DNA from: Lutibacter sp. B2
GTDB taxonomy: Bacteria; Bacillota; Clostridia; Peptostreptococcales; Thermotaleaceae
NCBI GenBank assembly: GCA_015686845.1
Contig: JADPRS010000027.1
Span: forward strand, 1 to 46,199
Length of the DNA stretch: 46,199 bases
Direction of reading: 5' to 3'
A model generated the notes under the pieces. It had not been told where the DNA came from and did not search any database. It saw only the letters and a list, made by a program, of their open reading frames with translations. Positions 7,912 through 17,267 of the stretch are shown here, in pieces. The position numbers and the translations under genes are program-made. Numbering within the stretch: the first letter of the stretch is position 1; each line of letters begins with the position of its first letter.

Positions 7912-8712
7912 TTAAATATTATAAATTTCTTTTTTGATTTTTACAATTTTTTCATAGTTTTCCTTATAACTTTTCTCAATTTCTTCTATTTCTTCATTAG
8001 ATAAATCTTCTTGCTTGCAATTTGCATTTATTTTTCTAATTTGAGGATTTTCTTCTAAATAGTCAACTACATCATATAGACTTAGCACCTTATTATAATT
8101 TAATTCTTTATACAAATGACTAATCAATTCATAATCTTCTTTGTAATCTAAAGTCAATCGTAACTTCGGTTTTCTTAATTTATCTGTTATTTGTATAGTC
8201 TTTACATTAAAAATTTCTGGTCTATCTATTAAAAGTCCCCAGATTTCTGTGTCTACAACATTTTTTGTTTTACATACTGTTTCCAGTGCATTTACATTCA
8301 TACCATAGGTGCCACATCCTAAGGGAAGTCCTTCAAGCTTTATAAAATCATATTTATTTCTTTTTATTTCATCTACTATCAGATTAGCATACTGTATAGT
8401 AAAAAGCGGATTATCTGCTGTAATTCCCAAGAAATAATCAAAACTAAATAGCTTTGCTGCATCTAAAAGTCTTTGTAAAACGTCTTCTTCGCTCCCATTA
8501 TAATAATAGATATCATTTTTCTTAGCTATGTCTATTAGTGGTTTGTCTTGTGGATTAGTCGATGTGCATACTATGATTTCAGAAATATCTTGAATTTCTT
8601 TAGCCCTATCTATAATTCTTTCTATTACTGTCTTACCATTTAAATCTTTAAGAATTTTAAAGGGTAATCTCGTTGATTTTAGCCTAGCGGTTATTAGAAA
8701 ACCTATTTTCAT
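7912..8712 (-). CDS. SpsF-like cytidylyltransferase (nucleotide-sugar activating)
   Basis: 266 aa. The N-terminus GFLITARLKSTRLPFKIL matches the nucleotide-binding signature of the SpsF / CMP-sugar cytidylyltransferase family (usual form ARMGSTRLPGKVL, so two glycines are replaced here). ITADNPLF near residue 97 supplies the metal-binding Asp. It should transfer CMP to an acidic sugar. Its start overlaps the end of the NeuB-type gene by 4 bases (ATGA), like the SpsE-SpsF pairing of spore-coat polysaccharide loci, so the two are translationally coupled. No classical LegF/NeuA gene is present in the window, so this may be the CMP-activating enzyme here. GGAGG precedes the ATG. Confidence 0.8.
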   Translation of the reverse strand: MKIGFLITARLKSTRLPFKILKDLNGKTVIERIIDRAKEIQDISEIIVCTSTNPQDKPLIDIAKKNDIYYYNGSEEDVLQRLLDAAKLFSFDYFLGITADNPLFTIQYANLIVDEIKRNKYDFIKLEGLPLGCGTYGMNVNALETVCKTKNVVDTEIWGLLIDRPEIFNVKTIQITDKLRKPKLRLTLDYKEDYELISHLYKELNYNKVLSLYDVVDYLEENPQIRKINANCKQEDLSNEEIEEIEKSYKENYEKIVKIKKEIYNI

Positions 8713-9767
8713 TTTTTCGCCTCCAAACCACCTGTCAAATCTGAATAAGATGCTTTATTAAATTTATAATTAACTTTCGTAAAATCAATAATTTCATCTT
8801 CTTCAATATCAATTAGTGCTTCTAATCCTATTAAATTTAGGAGTTCCTTTTGTTTTATAGTTGATTCTTCTTCGGTTCTTTTGAAACATAAATTATCCAA
8901 ACTAAGTTTTTCACCCTTTGAAATATGATTTTTAGCTACAATTGCTTTTTTCATAGGTCCTATATTTCCGTATTTAATTTCAGACTTAGACATACCTAAT
9001 GAATAGTCTCCAAAAACACTTAAATACAATTCCATTTTCTTTTTTATTTCTACCATTTGTGCCTTACCAACAGCAGCATGGTAATCTATTCTTTCAGCAC
9101 CAAAATCTGGAGTATAGTGCTTTTCAAGGATGTTAATTCCCATTGCCGCTACCATAGTAGAAATATCAAGATTATTTTCATCATCAAAGGCCGTATGATC
9201 AGCATAACCTATTGGTAAATTAAACATTTCTTTTATTTTTATCATTTTGGATAAATTTATATCTTTATACTTTGTTGGATAAGCTTGAAAACCATACATC
9301 AGCAATATATCATTTTTTCCATTTTTCTTTAAAAAATCAACAGCATACTCTATTTCATCTAAAGTTGAACCTCCAATACCAAGAATAATTTGATTCTTAA
9401 AATTTATGACTTCTTTTAACATATAGTATTCATTTAAACTCGTAGCATGTAATTCTATAGCTTTTATATCGTTATATCTTTCATTTATAAATCTTATAGA
9501 TTCAATATCATCACATAAGGCTATAACATCAAGTTTACTTTCAAGTGAAAACTCAATCAAATTTTTCCATTGTTCTTTGCTAAACATCCATTTCTTTTCA
9601 TTTTCAACTAATGGATGTTTTTTCTGAAAATAACTGTAGCGATTTAATAGTAAATGGAATTTTATAGCATTAAGTCCAATTTCACTACTATCTATAATCA
9701 TTTTTTTTAAGTATTTAAAATTCCCCTCATGATTGTAAGCAGTTTCCCCTATTATATATGGTTTCAT
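8709..9767 (-). CDS. NeuB/SpsE-family nonulosonate synthase (second copy)
   Basis: 352 aa. The start MKPYIIGETAYNHEG corresponds to the NeuB beta-alpha barrel opening (xxEAGxNHNG). Later barrel features are IGYADHT and EKHYTPDFGAERIDYHA, which hold the conserved active-site histidines and acidic residues. A C-terminal SAF/antifreeze-like domain begins near residue 275 (KKAIVAKNHISKGEKLS). The enzyme condenses phosphoenolpyruvate with an N-acyl amino sugar. It differs strongly from the LegI-type copy at 12376 and is coupled to the SpsF-like gene, so it may make a different nonulosonate or be an SpsE-like variant. Confidence 0.83.
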   Translation of the reverse strand: MKPYIIGETAYNHEGNFKYLKKMIIDSSEIGLNAIKFHLLLNRYSYFQKKHPLVENEKKWMFSKEQWKNLIEFSLESKLDVIALCDDIESIRFINERYNDIKAIELHATSLNEYYMLKEVINFKNQIILGIGGSTLDEIEYAVDFLKKNGKNDILLMYGFQAYPTKYKDINLSKMIKIKEMFNLPIGYADHTAFDDENNLDISTMVAAMGINILEKHYTPDFGAERIDYHAAVGKAQMVEIKKKMELYLSVFGDYSLGMSKSEIKYGNIGPMKKAIVAKNHISKGEKLSLDNLCFKRTEEESTIKQKELLNLIGLEALIDIEEDEIIDFTKVNYKFNKASYSDLTGGLEAKK

Positions 9768-9920
9768 AAAAAATTATTCCCCCTATGATAATCTTTCTCT
9801 ATCACTCCTACTCAAGTAAACACGTCATCTTACTTTGATATATTTCAAATTGGTATCATATATTTTATTTTTCCTAGTATATATATATTCAAATAGATCT
9901 TAAACGTTCATTGCAAAATA

Positions 9921-9956
9921 AAACTTTCTTATATCTAAAATATTATAAGAAAGTTT
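9921..9956 (-). terminator. Terminator of the sialyltransferase-like paralogue
   Basis: AAACTTTCTTATA (9921-9933) pairs perfectly with 9944-9956 (13-bp stem, 10-base loop). On the minus strand the stem is followed by TTATTTTG. It lies 17 bases beyond the stop at 9973. Confidence 0.7.
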
Positions 9957-9972
9957 ATATAAATATACTGTT

Positions 9973-11100
9973 TTATCTGAACTTCGCTAAAGTATTTCTT
10001 AGTTCATCTATTGATTCAATATCATATAAATTTTCTCCATATAACTCTTTAAATTTTTCGTCGAATTTATCATCCATATCATTTCCTATTTTTCTATTAA
10101 TATGATTTTCTAATATTCCTTTTAATCGTATTGTTTTATGAGGTATGTTCAAATTATTTAAAAACAGATTCGTAGTAAATACAGTTTCAGAAAAATATGA
10201 TACAAATATTTTATTACTTGCATTTGATTCATTATTATTTAATTCATTTAATAAAATCAATTCCCAAGGAACATGACCTTTATTTTCTTCAATTATACCA
10301 ACTTCAAATTCTTTGTATTTTTCATACGGGCTACGATGATGATTTTTAACCAACACTTTATAATTTTTAAATTCATTAATAATCTTTGAAAATAGTTGTT
10401 TTTCTTTTTGCATTTCGTTATTAAAATATCCTCGCTTAAGAGGTTGGTCACAAAATATTACATCATAATCCATTAACTTATGCCTATAATTGAAAATTTT
10501 ATTTAATTCATTACAAAAACGATTTAACATCTTCTTATTTTTAATATATTTAAATATTTCTATGTTTTTTACTGGTCTTTTAAACAATTTATCTATATAA
10601 AGTTTTTTATCATACACCCAAATCTCTGATACCCTATCCAAATCTATATTACAATCTATGTTGTTATTTCTTAAAATTTCACTTGCGTATAGATAATGTT
10701 CTTTTATATAGTACGTTACTTTACAAAAAATAGTTGCGATTATCTTAGTCTTATCTGGTATATAATTAAATAAAATATGAAGATAAGAGTTTTGATTCAT
10801 TTGAATATAATGCAAAACATCTATCCTATCAAAATTTATCTTTCTTAATTGGTCTCTTATTTCTTTAAAACGTTGATTACGATTTTTTCTACCTGCTTCA
10901 TTAATTAATATTACCTTATCCCACACACTAGAATTTTCAACTATCCTAAAATATACATCGGTACAATTCCAATCTGATAGAATCAAAATTTTGTAATCAT
11001 CTTTATACACTGTTTTTGCTAGTATATACGAAATAAATATGTTACCTGGAGTAAAACATGCAAAACATATTCTTTTTTTCTTTACTTTATGCACCAACAT
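9973..11100 (-). CDS. Diverged sialyltransferase-like protein lacking family motifs
   Basis: 375 aa, ATG after GGGGGA. It aligns along its length with the protein at 5351-6436 (start CFACFTPGNIFISYILAKTV; VSEIWVYDKKLY; VPWELILLNEL). The three signature motifs are altered: TDEG becomes TIFC (residues ~123-126), HP becomes HH in KNHHRS (254-255), and YSSAA becomes YFSET (302-306). The reading frame is intact, so it may be a recently decayed enzyme, or have taken another donor or role. Its C-terminus is closely similar to the fragment at 11997-12235. It follows the pseudogene stretch in the nonulosonate gene run. Confidence 0.68.
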   Translation of the reverse strand: MLVHKVKKKRICFACFTPGNIFISYILAKTVYKDDYKILILSDWNCTDVYFRIVENSSVWDKVILINEAGRKNRNQRFKEIRDQLRKINFDRIDVLHYIQMNQNSYLHILFNYIPDKTKIIATIFCKVTYYIKEHYLYASEILRNNNIDCNIDLDRVSEIWVYDKKLYIDKLFKRPVKNIEIFKYIKNKKMLNRFCNELNKIFNYRHKLMDYDVIFCDQPLKRGYFNNEMQKEKQLFSKIINEFKNYKVLVKNHHRSPYEKYKEFEVGIIEENKGHVPWELILLNELNNNESNASNKIFVSYFSETVFTTNLFLNNLNIPHKTIRLKGILENHINRKIGNDMDDKFDEKFKELYGENLYDIESIDELRNTLAKFR

Positions 11101-11311
11101 ATTAATCCCCCTTATTTTTAGCTAAATACCCTTTTACTACATCCATATTCTCAAATCACACATTCCAATATCTATCATTTTATTAATAATTCTTTCATCT
11201 ATATCTGAATTTGCTTTAGCAAATATTATTCTCAAATTTTAATTAATATCAAACCCTTTATTACTTGTATCCTCTCTATCTTTGTTATAATACATTTGAC
11301 TTTTAAATATT
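11101..11311 (-). other. Degraded, unassigned stretch
   Basis: Minus-strand reading gives a short open segment containing FAKANSDIDERIINKMIDIG, bounded by stop codons on both sides. It looks like protein-coding DNA that has lost its gene. I do not recognise the family. Confidence 0.35.
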
Positions 11312-11941
11312 TCAAATATTTTTAAAGCTATTAAAAAAATTACCATGCGCACTTGGATGTATGACATCACTACATATAGATTTATCTAGTTCTCTATCAA
11401 ATTCTTTGAACACATGGCAAATAAATACATTGTCCGCATTGTTTAAATATTCTAATTTTTCATTATAACTAATTGTTCTTTCATGACTTCCCAGGTGTTT
11501 ATTATATTGCTCTTTTTTAGCTTTTGTTATATTAACAATAATTATAAATTTCAAGCTACTAATTGATTTAAAACACTTTTCAATAAATTCTTTCATGTAT
11601 TTAATATATTCATCTTCATTAATCCATGGATCTTTACCTTTAAATTATTCGAAAATATTGATCTCCTTTTTTCTAGCCCAACAGTCCACGATTCCTACTT
11701 GAATCACTAAATATTCTGGTTTTATTAAACATACTTGTTTAAAATATTTCTTTATAATAAATAATGAATTATTAAATCTTTTACTCATGTTAATCATCAC
11801 TATATCTTCTTGTTGAAATTCAATTTCTAACATTTATCTTAATTTCTCTGGATAGGTATCTTCACATTTTATTTCTATTGTCTTACTATTCTTAAAACGC
11901 CTTGGTAATCCAAAACTATCACCTACTACTACAATTTTCAT
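11312..11941 (-). pseudogene. SGNH/GDSL-hydrolase-like gene with two in-frame stops
   Basis: From an ATG at 11941 with AGGAGA upstream, one frame of 210 codons can be read with TAA at 11834-11836 and again at 11645-11647; no frameshift is needed. Visible family features are VVVGDSFGLP (catalytic Ser block), VIQVGIVDC (block II-III) and DVIHPSAHGN near the end (catalytic Asp-His). Such hydrolases often de-esterify surface sugars. Because both interruptions are clean nonsense codons in an otherwise conserved frame, decay is probably recent. Neighbours on both sides are also remnants. Confidence 0.72.
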
Positions 11942-11996
11942 ATATTATTCTCTCCTATTAAATTAGCTGTTTCTTTCATATATAAGCACCATTTTA

Positions 11997-12235
11997 TCAA
12001 AATTTAGTTAAATTACTTCTAAGTTCATCTATTGATTTAATATCATAGAAATTTTCCCCGTATAATTCTTTGAATTTTTCAACGAATTTATGATACATAG
12101 AACGTCCAATTTTCCTATGAACAGTATTTTCAAGTATCCCTTTTAATCGTATTGTTTTATGGGGTATATTCAACTTATTTAAAAACATATTAGTAGTGAA
12201 TAAAGTTTCAGAAAAATATGATACAAATATTTTAT
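11997..12235 (-). pseudogene. C-terminal fragment of a sialyltransferase-like gene
   Basis: About 80 codons, KIFVSYFSETLFTTNMFLNK onward to ELRSNLTKF, nearly the same as the last 80 residues of the gene at 9973-11100. No N-terminal part exists upstream, where the DNA turns into unrelated sequence near 12235. A chance AAGGAGG lies just before the fragment, but no suitable start in frame follows it. It marks a past duplication and deletion. Confidence 0.78.
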
Positions 12236-12375
12236 TTTCCTCCTTGCCATTACTTATAAATATATTAACTCCTTTGAAATTAACATATTATGATTATATA
12301 AATGTTTATCATAGCAAATTCTTTAGTTTTTTCTATTCCCAAAAAAATATTTAAACATCATAAATTTATACTTTT

Positions 12376-13386
12376 TCATATTTCTATGAGTTCATCTTCT
12401 CCATAATCTCTAATTACAATTTTTCCAATTATTTCATCCCATCTCATTGGTGATATTCCCTTTCCTGGTCTTTTTGTTGTTAAATTTTTCTCTGAAAAAA
12501 CTTCACCTTTCTTTATATTACATTTTGCAACTATACTTTTTCTTGCAATTTCAATATTCTTCAATTCAGATTCTGATGGTTTCTTAATACCATTTCCCAA
12601 TGCTTTTTCTATATTCCTAATAGCTTTTACCATTTCTTTCAATTCATGTAGTTCTAAACTAGCGCTATGATCAGGTCCTTCCATTTCTTTGTCTAATGTG
12701 AAATGTTTTTCTATAATACTTGCCCCCATTGCCACTGCAGCTATTGGGACTTCTATACCTAGCGTATGATCTGAATATCCTACTTCAACTTTAAAAGCTT
12801 CTTTAATAGTTTGCATAGCTCTTAAATTAACATCTTGCATTGGCGTTGGATATTCTGTGTTACAATGAAGTATCGTAATTTCTTTTGTTCCATTTTCTCT
12901 GAGGATATTAAGGGCAACTTCAATTTCTCCAAGGGTAGACATTCCTGTTGATAGAATCACTTTCTTTTTCAACTTCCCAATTTCGTTTAAATAAGGAAGA
13001 TTTGTTATTTCTCCTGATGGTATTTTAAAAACTTCAAGTCCTATTTTATTTAAAAATTTTATACTATCTATATCAAATGGGGTAGATAAAAAAATAATAT
13101 TCTTTCTATTGCAGTATTTTTTCAAATTTTCGAAATCTTCAAATGGTAGTTCTAGTTTTCTTACCATCTCTAATTGTGATTCTACATTTCGTGTATTTAC
13201 TTTTTGATATTCTGCCTTCTCTGCAAATTTAGAAATAACTTTATTTGATTTAAAAGTTTGAAATTTTATTGCATCTGCTCCTGCTTCAATGGCCTTATCG
13301 ATTAATTGATATGCCAAATTAATATTCCCATTATGATTAACACCTGCTTCTGCAATTATAAAAACACTATTTGTTATTAAACTCAA
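12376..13386 (-). CDS. legI: LegI/NeuB-type N,N'-diacetyllegionaminate (sialic acid) synthase
   Basis: 336 aa. FIIAEAGVNHNGNINLA, KFQTFKSNKVIS, HCNTEYPTPMQDVNL, VGYSDHT and EKHFTLDKEMEGPDHSASL are the NeuB barrel motifs, including metal-binding histidines. The C-terminal SAF domain has the TKRPGKGISP sequence. It condenses PEP with a 2,4-diacetamido-mannose-type sugar. The start is a TTG at 13386, preceded by GGGGGTG with 6-base spacing; an in-frame ATG at 13416 has no ribosome site and lies inside the upstream gene. LegG directly upstream makes its substrate. The Leg assignment rather than Neu rests on the LegB/LegC genes of the same run. Confidence 0.87.
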   Translation of the reverse strand: MSLITNSVFIIAEAGVNHNGNINLAYQLIDKAIEAGADAIKFQTFKSNKVISKFAEKAEYQKVNTRNVESQLEMVRKLELPFEDFENLKKYCNRKNIIFLSTPFDIDSIKFLNKIGLEVFKIPSGEITNLPYLNEIGKLKKKVILSTGMSTLGEIEVALNILRENGTKEITILHCNTEYPTPMQDVNLRAMQTIKEAFKVEVGYSDHTLGIEVPIAAVAMGASIIEKHFTLDKEMEGPDHSASLELHELKEMVKAIRNIEKALGNGIKKPSESELKNIEIARKSIVAKCNIKKGEVFSEKNLTTKRPGKGISPMRWDEIIGKIVIRDYGEDELIEI

Positions 13387-13402
13387 AAAAACACCCCCAA
13401 CT

Positions 13403-14620
13403 TTATAGAAAATCATGTAATAAATAATTCCATTCTCCTTTTTTTACATCCGTATCAAATTTCTTAATCATTAATTTTTCTTTTGACAATTTTAAAGCTT
13501 GTTGAATTGAAAATGCTATTCTTTCAGAATTTCTTCCGTCTTTATAAGGGTCATACGGATTATAAATATTACTACATGAATCTCTGAATGTTTTGCTTAT
13601 AGCCTTTTTAATCCCGTTCTTTATCTCATCTGTTTCACAACCACAATTTATCACTGATTTTGCACTAATCCTGTTTTTTTGTCTATCTCCAATGTTAATA
13701 GTAGGTATACCAAATGATGGAGCCTCTACAATTCCACTCGATGAATTTCCAATTACTACTTGGGAATTTTTTAATATTGTTAGATAATTACGACTCCCTA
13801 AGTTTTCTACAAAAATTGAGTTTCTATGTTTTTTTGTAAATTCTTTTATTTTTTCTATTATAATATTTGATCCTTTTTCAACACCAGGGGCTGTAAATAT
13901 TTTTTGGTATCCTTCAAAACCATCTAATGCATTTAATAAAGAATCTACTTGCTTACTTAATGAGTACTTATATTCTAATGTTGAAGGATGAAATGTTATT
14001 AAAAATATCTCCTTATCAATATCTATTTTAAACTGTTTTAGTACTTCTTCCTTGGAAGCACAATCCAAATTATATATATTATCAAGTCCACATTCTCCAA
14101 CTATACAAATTCTCCAATTCTCTTCACCCATACGGCTTACGTTTTCTGCAAACCCATTGTTGGCAACAAAATGAACATGAGAAAGCTTTGTATGAGAATG
14201 TCTTACACTCTCATCTAGGACACCTTCTGTTATTTCTCCACCACTTATGTGAAATAGTGGAATATTAAAAAGCAATGCTGGTACAGATATGCCAAAAAGT
14301 TCATATCTATCACCAAGAATAACTATCCCATCATACTTTTTTTTCTGTAATATCTGCGCAATTGATATTTGAGCTAATCCTACTGATTTTGATAAACCTT
14401 GAGAAGTAGTTGTATCTAGTAAAAATTCAATTTCAATAATATTATCAAAATCAACTATATGATCTTTAACTATTTCTGAATATGAGTATCCTTTTGAATA
14501 AGAAAAATGAGCTCCAGCAACAAGTAAATCTACTTTAAACTTAGACATAAGCTGTCTTATGACATTTTTCAGAAGTCCATATTCAGATCTTGCAGATGTA
14601 AATACTGCTATTTTTTTCAT
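13403..14620 (-). CDS. legG: LegG/NeuC-type UDP-sugar 2-epimerase (hydrolysing)
   Basis: 405 aa. The family start KKIAVFTSARSEYGLL, GDRYELFG near residue 105, ISGGEITEGVLDESVRHSHTKLSH (active-site region), and the C-terminal IGNSSSGIVEAPSFGIPTI UDP-binding segment are all present. It hydrolyses and epimerises UDP-diacetamido-sugar to the 2,4-diacetamido-mannose-type sugar used by the synthase downstream. ATG 14620 is chosen (GGAGG just upstream); it overlaps the previous stop as ATGA. The product's place in legionaminic rather than sialic acid synthesis is inferred from LegB and LegC. Confidence 0.87.
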   Translation of the reverse strand: MKKIAVFTSARSEYGLLKNVIRQLMSKFKVDLLVAGAHFSYSKGYSYSEIVKDHIVDFDNIIEIEFLLDTTTSQGLSKSVGLAQISIAQILQKKKYDGIVILGDRYELFGISVPALLFNIPLFHISGGEITEGVLDESVRHSHTKLSHVHFVANNGFAENVSRMGEENWRICIVGECGLDNIYNLDCASKEEVLKQFKIDIDKEIFLITFHPSTLEYKYSLSKQVDSLLNALDGFEGYQKIFTAPGVEKGSNIIIEKIKEFTKKHRNSIFVENLGSRNYLTILKNSQVVIGNSSSGIVEAPSFGIPTINIGDRQKNRISAKSVINCGCETDEIKNGIKKAISKTFRDSCSNIYNPYDPYKDGRNSERIAFSIQQALKLSKEKLMIKKFDTDVKKGEWNYLLHDFL

Positions 14621-15666
14621 TTTATTTCCTCCAAAATACAATTTATTTTATCTGCAATGTTTTTCATATTATTTTTTGAATATCTATAATCACAAGGTAT
14701 AGATATTAGTTTTTTAGAATTTATATGTTCCTCATTCATCCACAAAGTATCCCAATGAATTGGACAAAAAATATTAGCATGACTAAGCTCATACTTAACC
14801 TTATCTCTTGTATATTGTGATTTGAATAATATAATAATAAATTGAGAGATTTCTTTTTTATTTAAAATCTCACATTTTTTATCATTATTAAAATATTCTA
14901 CAAAAACATTGATATTTTCTTTTGTTTTGTGTACAACTTTAAAATAATTATGTCTTTTCAGAATATTTTCCGTAATATAGCTCATTTTATATCCAAAATC
15001 CAATGTTTCATTCAATAATTTTTCTGCTCTTATTAATACTTCATAATTCTCATCATTGTTAAAATCATTGAATTTACTATATCCTCTAGAAATAAAAGCG
15101 CCAGCTCTCAAATATGCAAACTCATATCTACAGTTTTTTTGAGTCAAATTTAATTTATTCTCTTTACTACCAATAAAAGCGCCATCAGGGAATGGACCCA
15201 GTTTTCGTAAACTACATATCACATAATTCGAATTAGACATTACATACGCAAAACTATTATAGTTTAATAATAAGTGTGTAATATCTGATATTACTACTGC
15301 TTTTTTATTACCTATTTTTTGATAAATATCTTTTTGCACTAATCCAAAATAATTTATTAAAAATATACAATCATTTTCCTTTACTTTATCTAAAAAATCT
15401 ATATTTATTTTCAGTTTTTCATCAACATCATAAAAAACTATCTCTTTTTTAGTACAATGAATTGGTATATAAATAGATCTACATAAATAATTTGGCAACC
15501 AGATTCTATTTATTTCTATTGATTCTACCAACGAGTATATTGCATCTCTTCCCGTAGAAAAATACTTCGTATTTACACTTATCTTTTCAATAAATTTCTC
15601 AAAGGAATTCTCAATTTCATATGCATATATACTGTTATCAAAATAGTGCTCTCCACCGATCATCAT
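14617..15666 (-). CDS. DegT-like PLP-dependent enzyme
   Basis: About 350 aa. YFSTGRDAIYSLVESI and WLPNYLCRSIY resemble the N-terminal part of DegT-type aminotransferase-fold proteins. ISDITHLLLN holds the PLP-contacting Asp, and SLRKLGPFPDGAFI carries a probable Schiff-base lysine. The family seems remote from LegC and is common in surface-glycan loci; a role in making or modifying the sugar side chain is likely but unspecified. ATG 15666 (giving MMIGGEHYFD) is preferred to a GTG at 15693 that overlaps the upstream stop; this start is not certain. It ends with ATGA overlap on legG. Confidence 0.68.
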   Translation of the reverse strand: MMIGGEHYFDNSIYAYEIENSFEKFIEKISVNTKYFSTGRDAIYSLVESIEINRIWLPNYLCRSIYIPIHCTKKEIVFYDVDEKLKINIDFLDKVKENDCIFLINYFGLVQKDIYQKIGNKKAVVISDITHLLLNYNSFAYVMSNSNYVICSLRKLGPFPDGAFIGSKENKLNLTQKNCRYEFAYLRAGAFISRGYSKFNDFNNDENYEVLIRAEKLLNETLDFGYKMSYITENILKRHNYFKVVHKTKENINVFVEYFNNDKKCEILNKKEISQFIIILFKSQYTRDKVKYELSHANIFCPIHWDTLWMNEEHINSKKLISIPCDYRYSKNNMKNIADKINCILEEIK

Positions 15667-15689
15667 TTCACTTCTTCCAATTATTATAA

Positions 15690-16208
15690 TCACTCATCAT
15701 TTCTATTAATCTTATAACAATATTTTTCCATGAGTACTTCTCTGTTTAATCCTTTAAAAACAACTTTTTTTGTTTCTTTCGTTTTAATATATCCATTATT
15801 TATAACGTTCTTAATGGATCCAATGTTATTTTCTACAATCCATCCATCAATTCTATCAATAAATGTTAAATATTCGGTAGTATAATCAATAGCAAATTTT
15901 ATTATTCTTGTACCAATCCCTTGCCCTTTAAATTTATTATTTACGCCATGTCCAGTCTCAATAATATTTTTTAAATCTCCTACTACATCTAAATATAAAT
16001 ATCCAATAGGTTCTCCTGCGTATTCCCTAGATTTTATGATAAACATATACCTATCTTCTCTTTTTAATTGGTTGAAATACCAAACTTTCAACTTTTTTCT
16101 ATCAGGTGCTTTATCATGTCCAGTCCATAAGATATTCTCTTCCTCTGATTTTAGTTCATAAAGTAAGTCAAATTGTTCTTCCTTACATCTTTCAAAATAT
16201 ATGTTCAT
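15690..16208 (-). CDS. GNAT-family N-acetyltransferase
   Basis: 172 aa. The acetyl-CoA pyrophosphate loop is FKGQGIGTRIIKFAID (motif A, around residues 93-108), followed by a motif-B-like IVENNIGSIKNVINNGY. GNAT enzymes in such loci N-acetylate the amino sugar intermediate, as LegH or PseH does. No LegH of the hexapeptide type is present in the run, so this or the neighbouring FemAB-like gene may fill that step. ATG after AAGGAGATG, 15 bases after the upstream gene. Confidence 0.8.
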   Translation of the reverse strand: MNIYFERCKEEQFDLLYELKSEEENILWTGHDKAPDRKKLKVWYFNQLKREDRYMFIIKSREYAGEPIGYLYLDVVGDLKNIIETGHGVNNKFKGQGIGTRIIKFAIDYTTEYLTFIDRIDGWIVENNIGSIKNVINNGYIKTKETKKVVFKGLNREVLMEKYCYKINRNDE

Positions 16209-16222
16209 AATAAAACATCTCC

Positions 16223-17242
16223 TTAAAAATTCAATGCATCTTTTATCAAAAACATATCCCTATTCAAAATATTGTATTTTGCTCTTATATCATAATATTT
16301 TTTTTCATCAAAAATTAATTTAGAGATATAGTATTTATATGTTTGCGTACTGAATTTCTTTTTGAATCTGCTTAATCCATCACTTTCATCTAGTGAATTT
16401 CCACCCCCTAAATGAAAATATCTTTTATTCATATTTGAATACCTAACTATTGCTTCACCTAATAGTAATTGTCCAACTTGATACTTTGAATATAATCTGT
16501 TAAGTCCACTAAAGTGATAATGAACCATATCAAAATTATCTGATAAAAACAATGCTCCTGAAATTATTTCATCTTGATCATTTATTGCTAATGCTAATTC
16601 GCAATTTTCTTTCAGCATTTGAAAATGTTCTTTCATAAATTCGTAATTAAATAAATAATACTCACTTACATTTCTTTCTTTCATTGTATTAATATATATT
16701 TCATAAAATTTCACTAAATCATCTTCAGTCAATTCATTATATTGCTTAAACTCAATCTTTATTTTATTCTTTCTTGCATAATTTATTGACCACCTTATTT
16801 TTGAATTTGCTTGTCTTGCAAAATCATCAATATTTTTATATTTTTTTAATTCTATTAAATACGTACTCCTATTTAAAAAATTATGCTTGTCATCAATAAA
16901 CTTCTCATTACTTAAAAATGATGAATTTCTAATAAATAAATCAATTATATTATTATTTTTCATAAATTCTTCAAATACATAAAAATTATCTTTGAATAAA
17001 TCCTTCAATTCACTGTTCTTTGAAAAAAATCCACTATACCCATATGCTGAATATGATTCATAAACATCTTTTTCAATTTCTTTTATGAATATAGGAATAA
17101 ATATTTTTTTGTCTTTTCCAAAATTAATTTCAATATTTTTATATATTGCATCATCATTTTTAGAAAAAATAATATTATATTCATTTGTATAATAAATTGG
17201 TATCTTTTTTAATGGAATTTTATCAATAAATTTTACTTCCAT
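16223..17242 (-). CDS. FemAB/BioF2-type GNAT acyltransferase
   Basis: 339 aa. The tandem-GNAT organisation of FemAB-like proteins is seen: SKIRWSINYARKNKIKIEF near residue 147 is the typical (K)xRRxIRKAxKxG element, and HYHFSGLNRLYSKYQVGQLLL near residue 245 together with YFHLGGGNSLDESDGLSRFKK is the C-terminal acyl/peptide transfer half. Such proteins move amino acids or acyl groups from tRNA or CoA to sugars or peptides. In nonulosonate gene runs they may add an N-acyl group on the sugar. AAAGGAG stands 7 bases before ATG. The precise donor is unknown. Confidence 0.78.
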   Translation of the reverse strand: MEVKFIDKIPLKKIPIYYTNEYNIIFSKNDDAIYKNIEINFGKDKKIFIPIFIKEIEKDVYESYSAYGYSGFFSKNSELKDLFKDNFYVFEEFMKNNNIIDLFIRNSSFLSNEKFIDDKHNFLNRSTYLIELKKYKNIDDFARQANSKIRWSINYARKNKIKIEFKQYNELTEDDLVKFYEIYINTMKERNVSEYYLFNYEFMKEHFQMLKENCELALAINDQDEIISGALFLSDNFDMVHYHFSGLNRLYSKYQVGQLLLGEAIVRYSNMNKRYFHLGGGNSLDESDGLSRFKKKFSTQTYKYYISKLIFDEKKYYDIRAKYNILNRDMFLIKDALNF

Positions 17243-17267
17243 AGCAACTCCTTTCTTATATATTTTA

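Noticed and set aside
9911-10105. 64-codon plus-strand ORF
   Set aside because: It spans a terminator stem and the antisense of a real gene's end.
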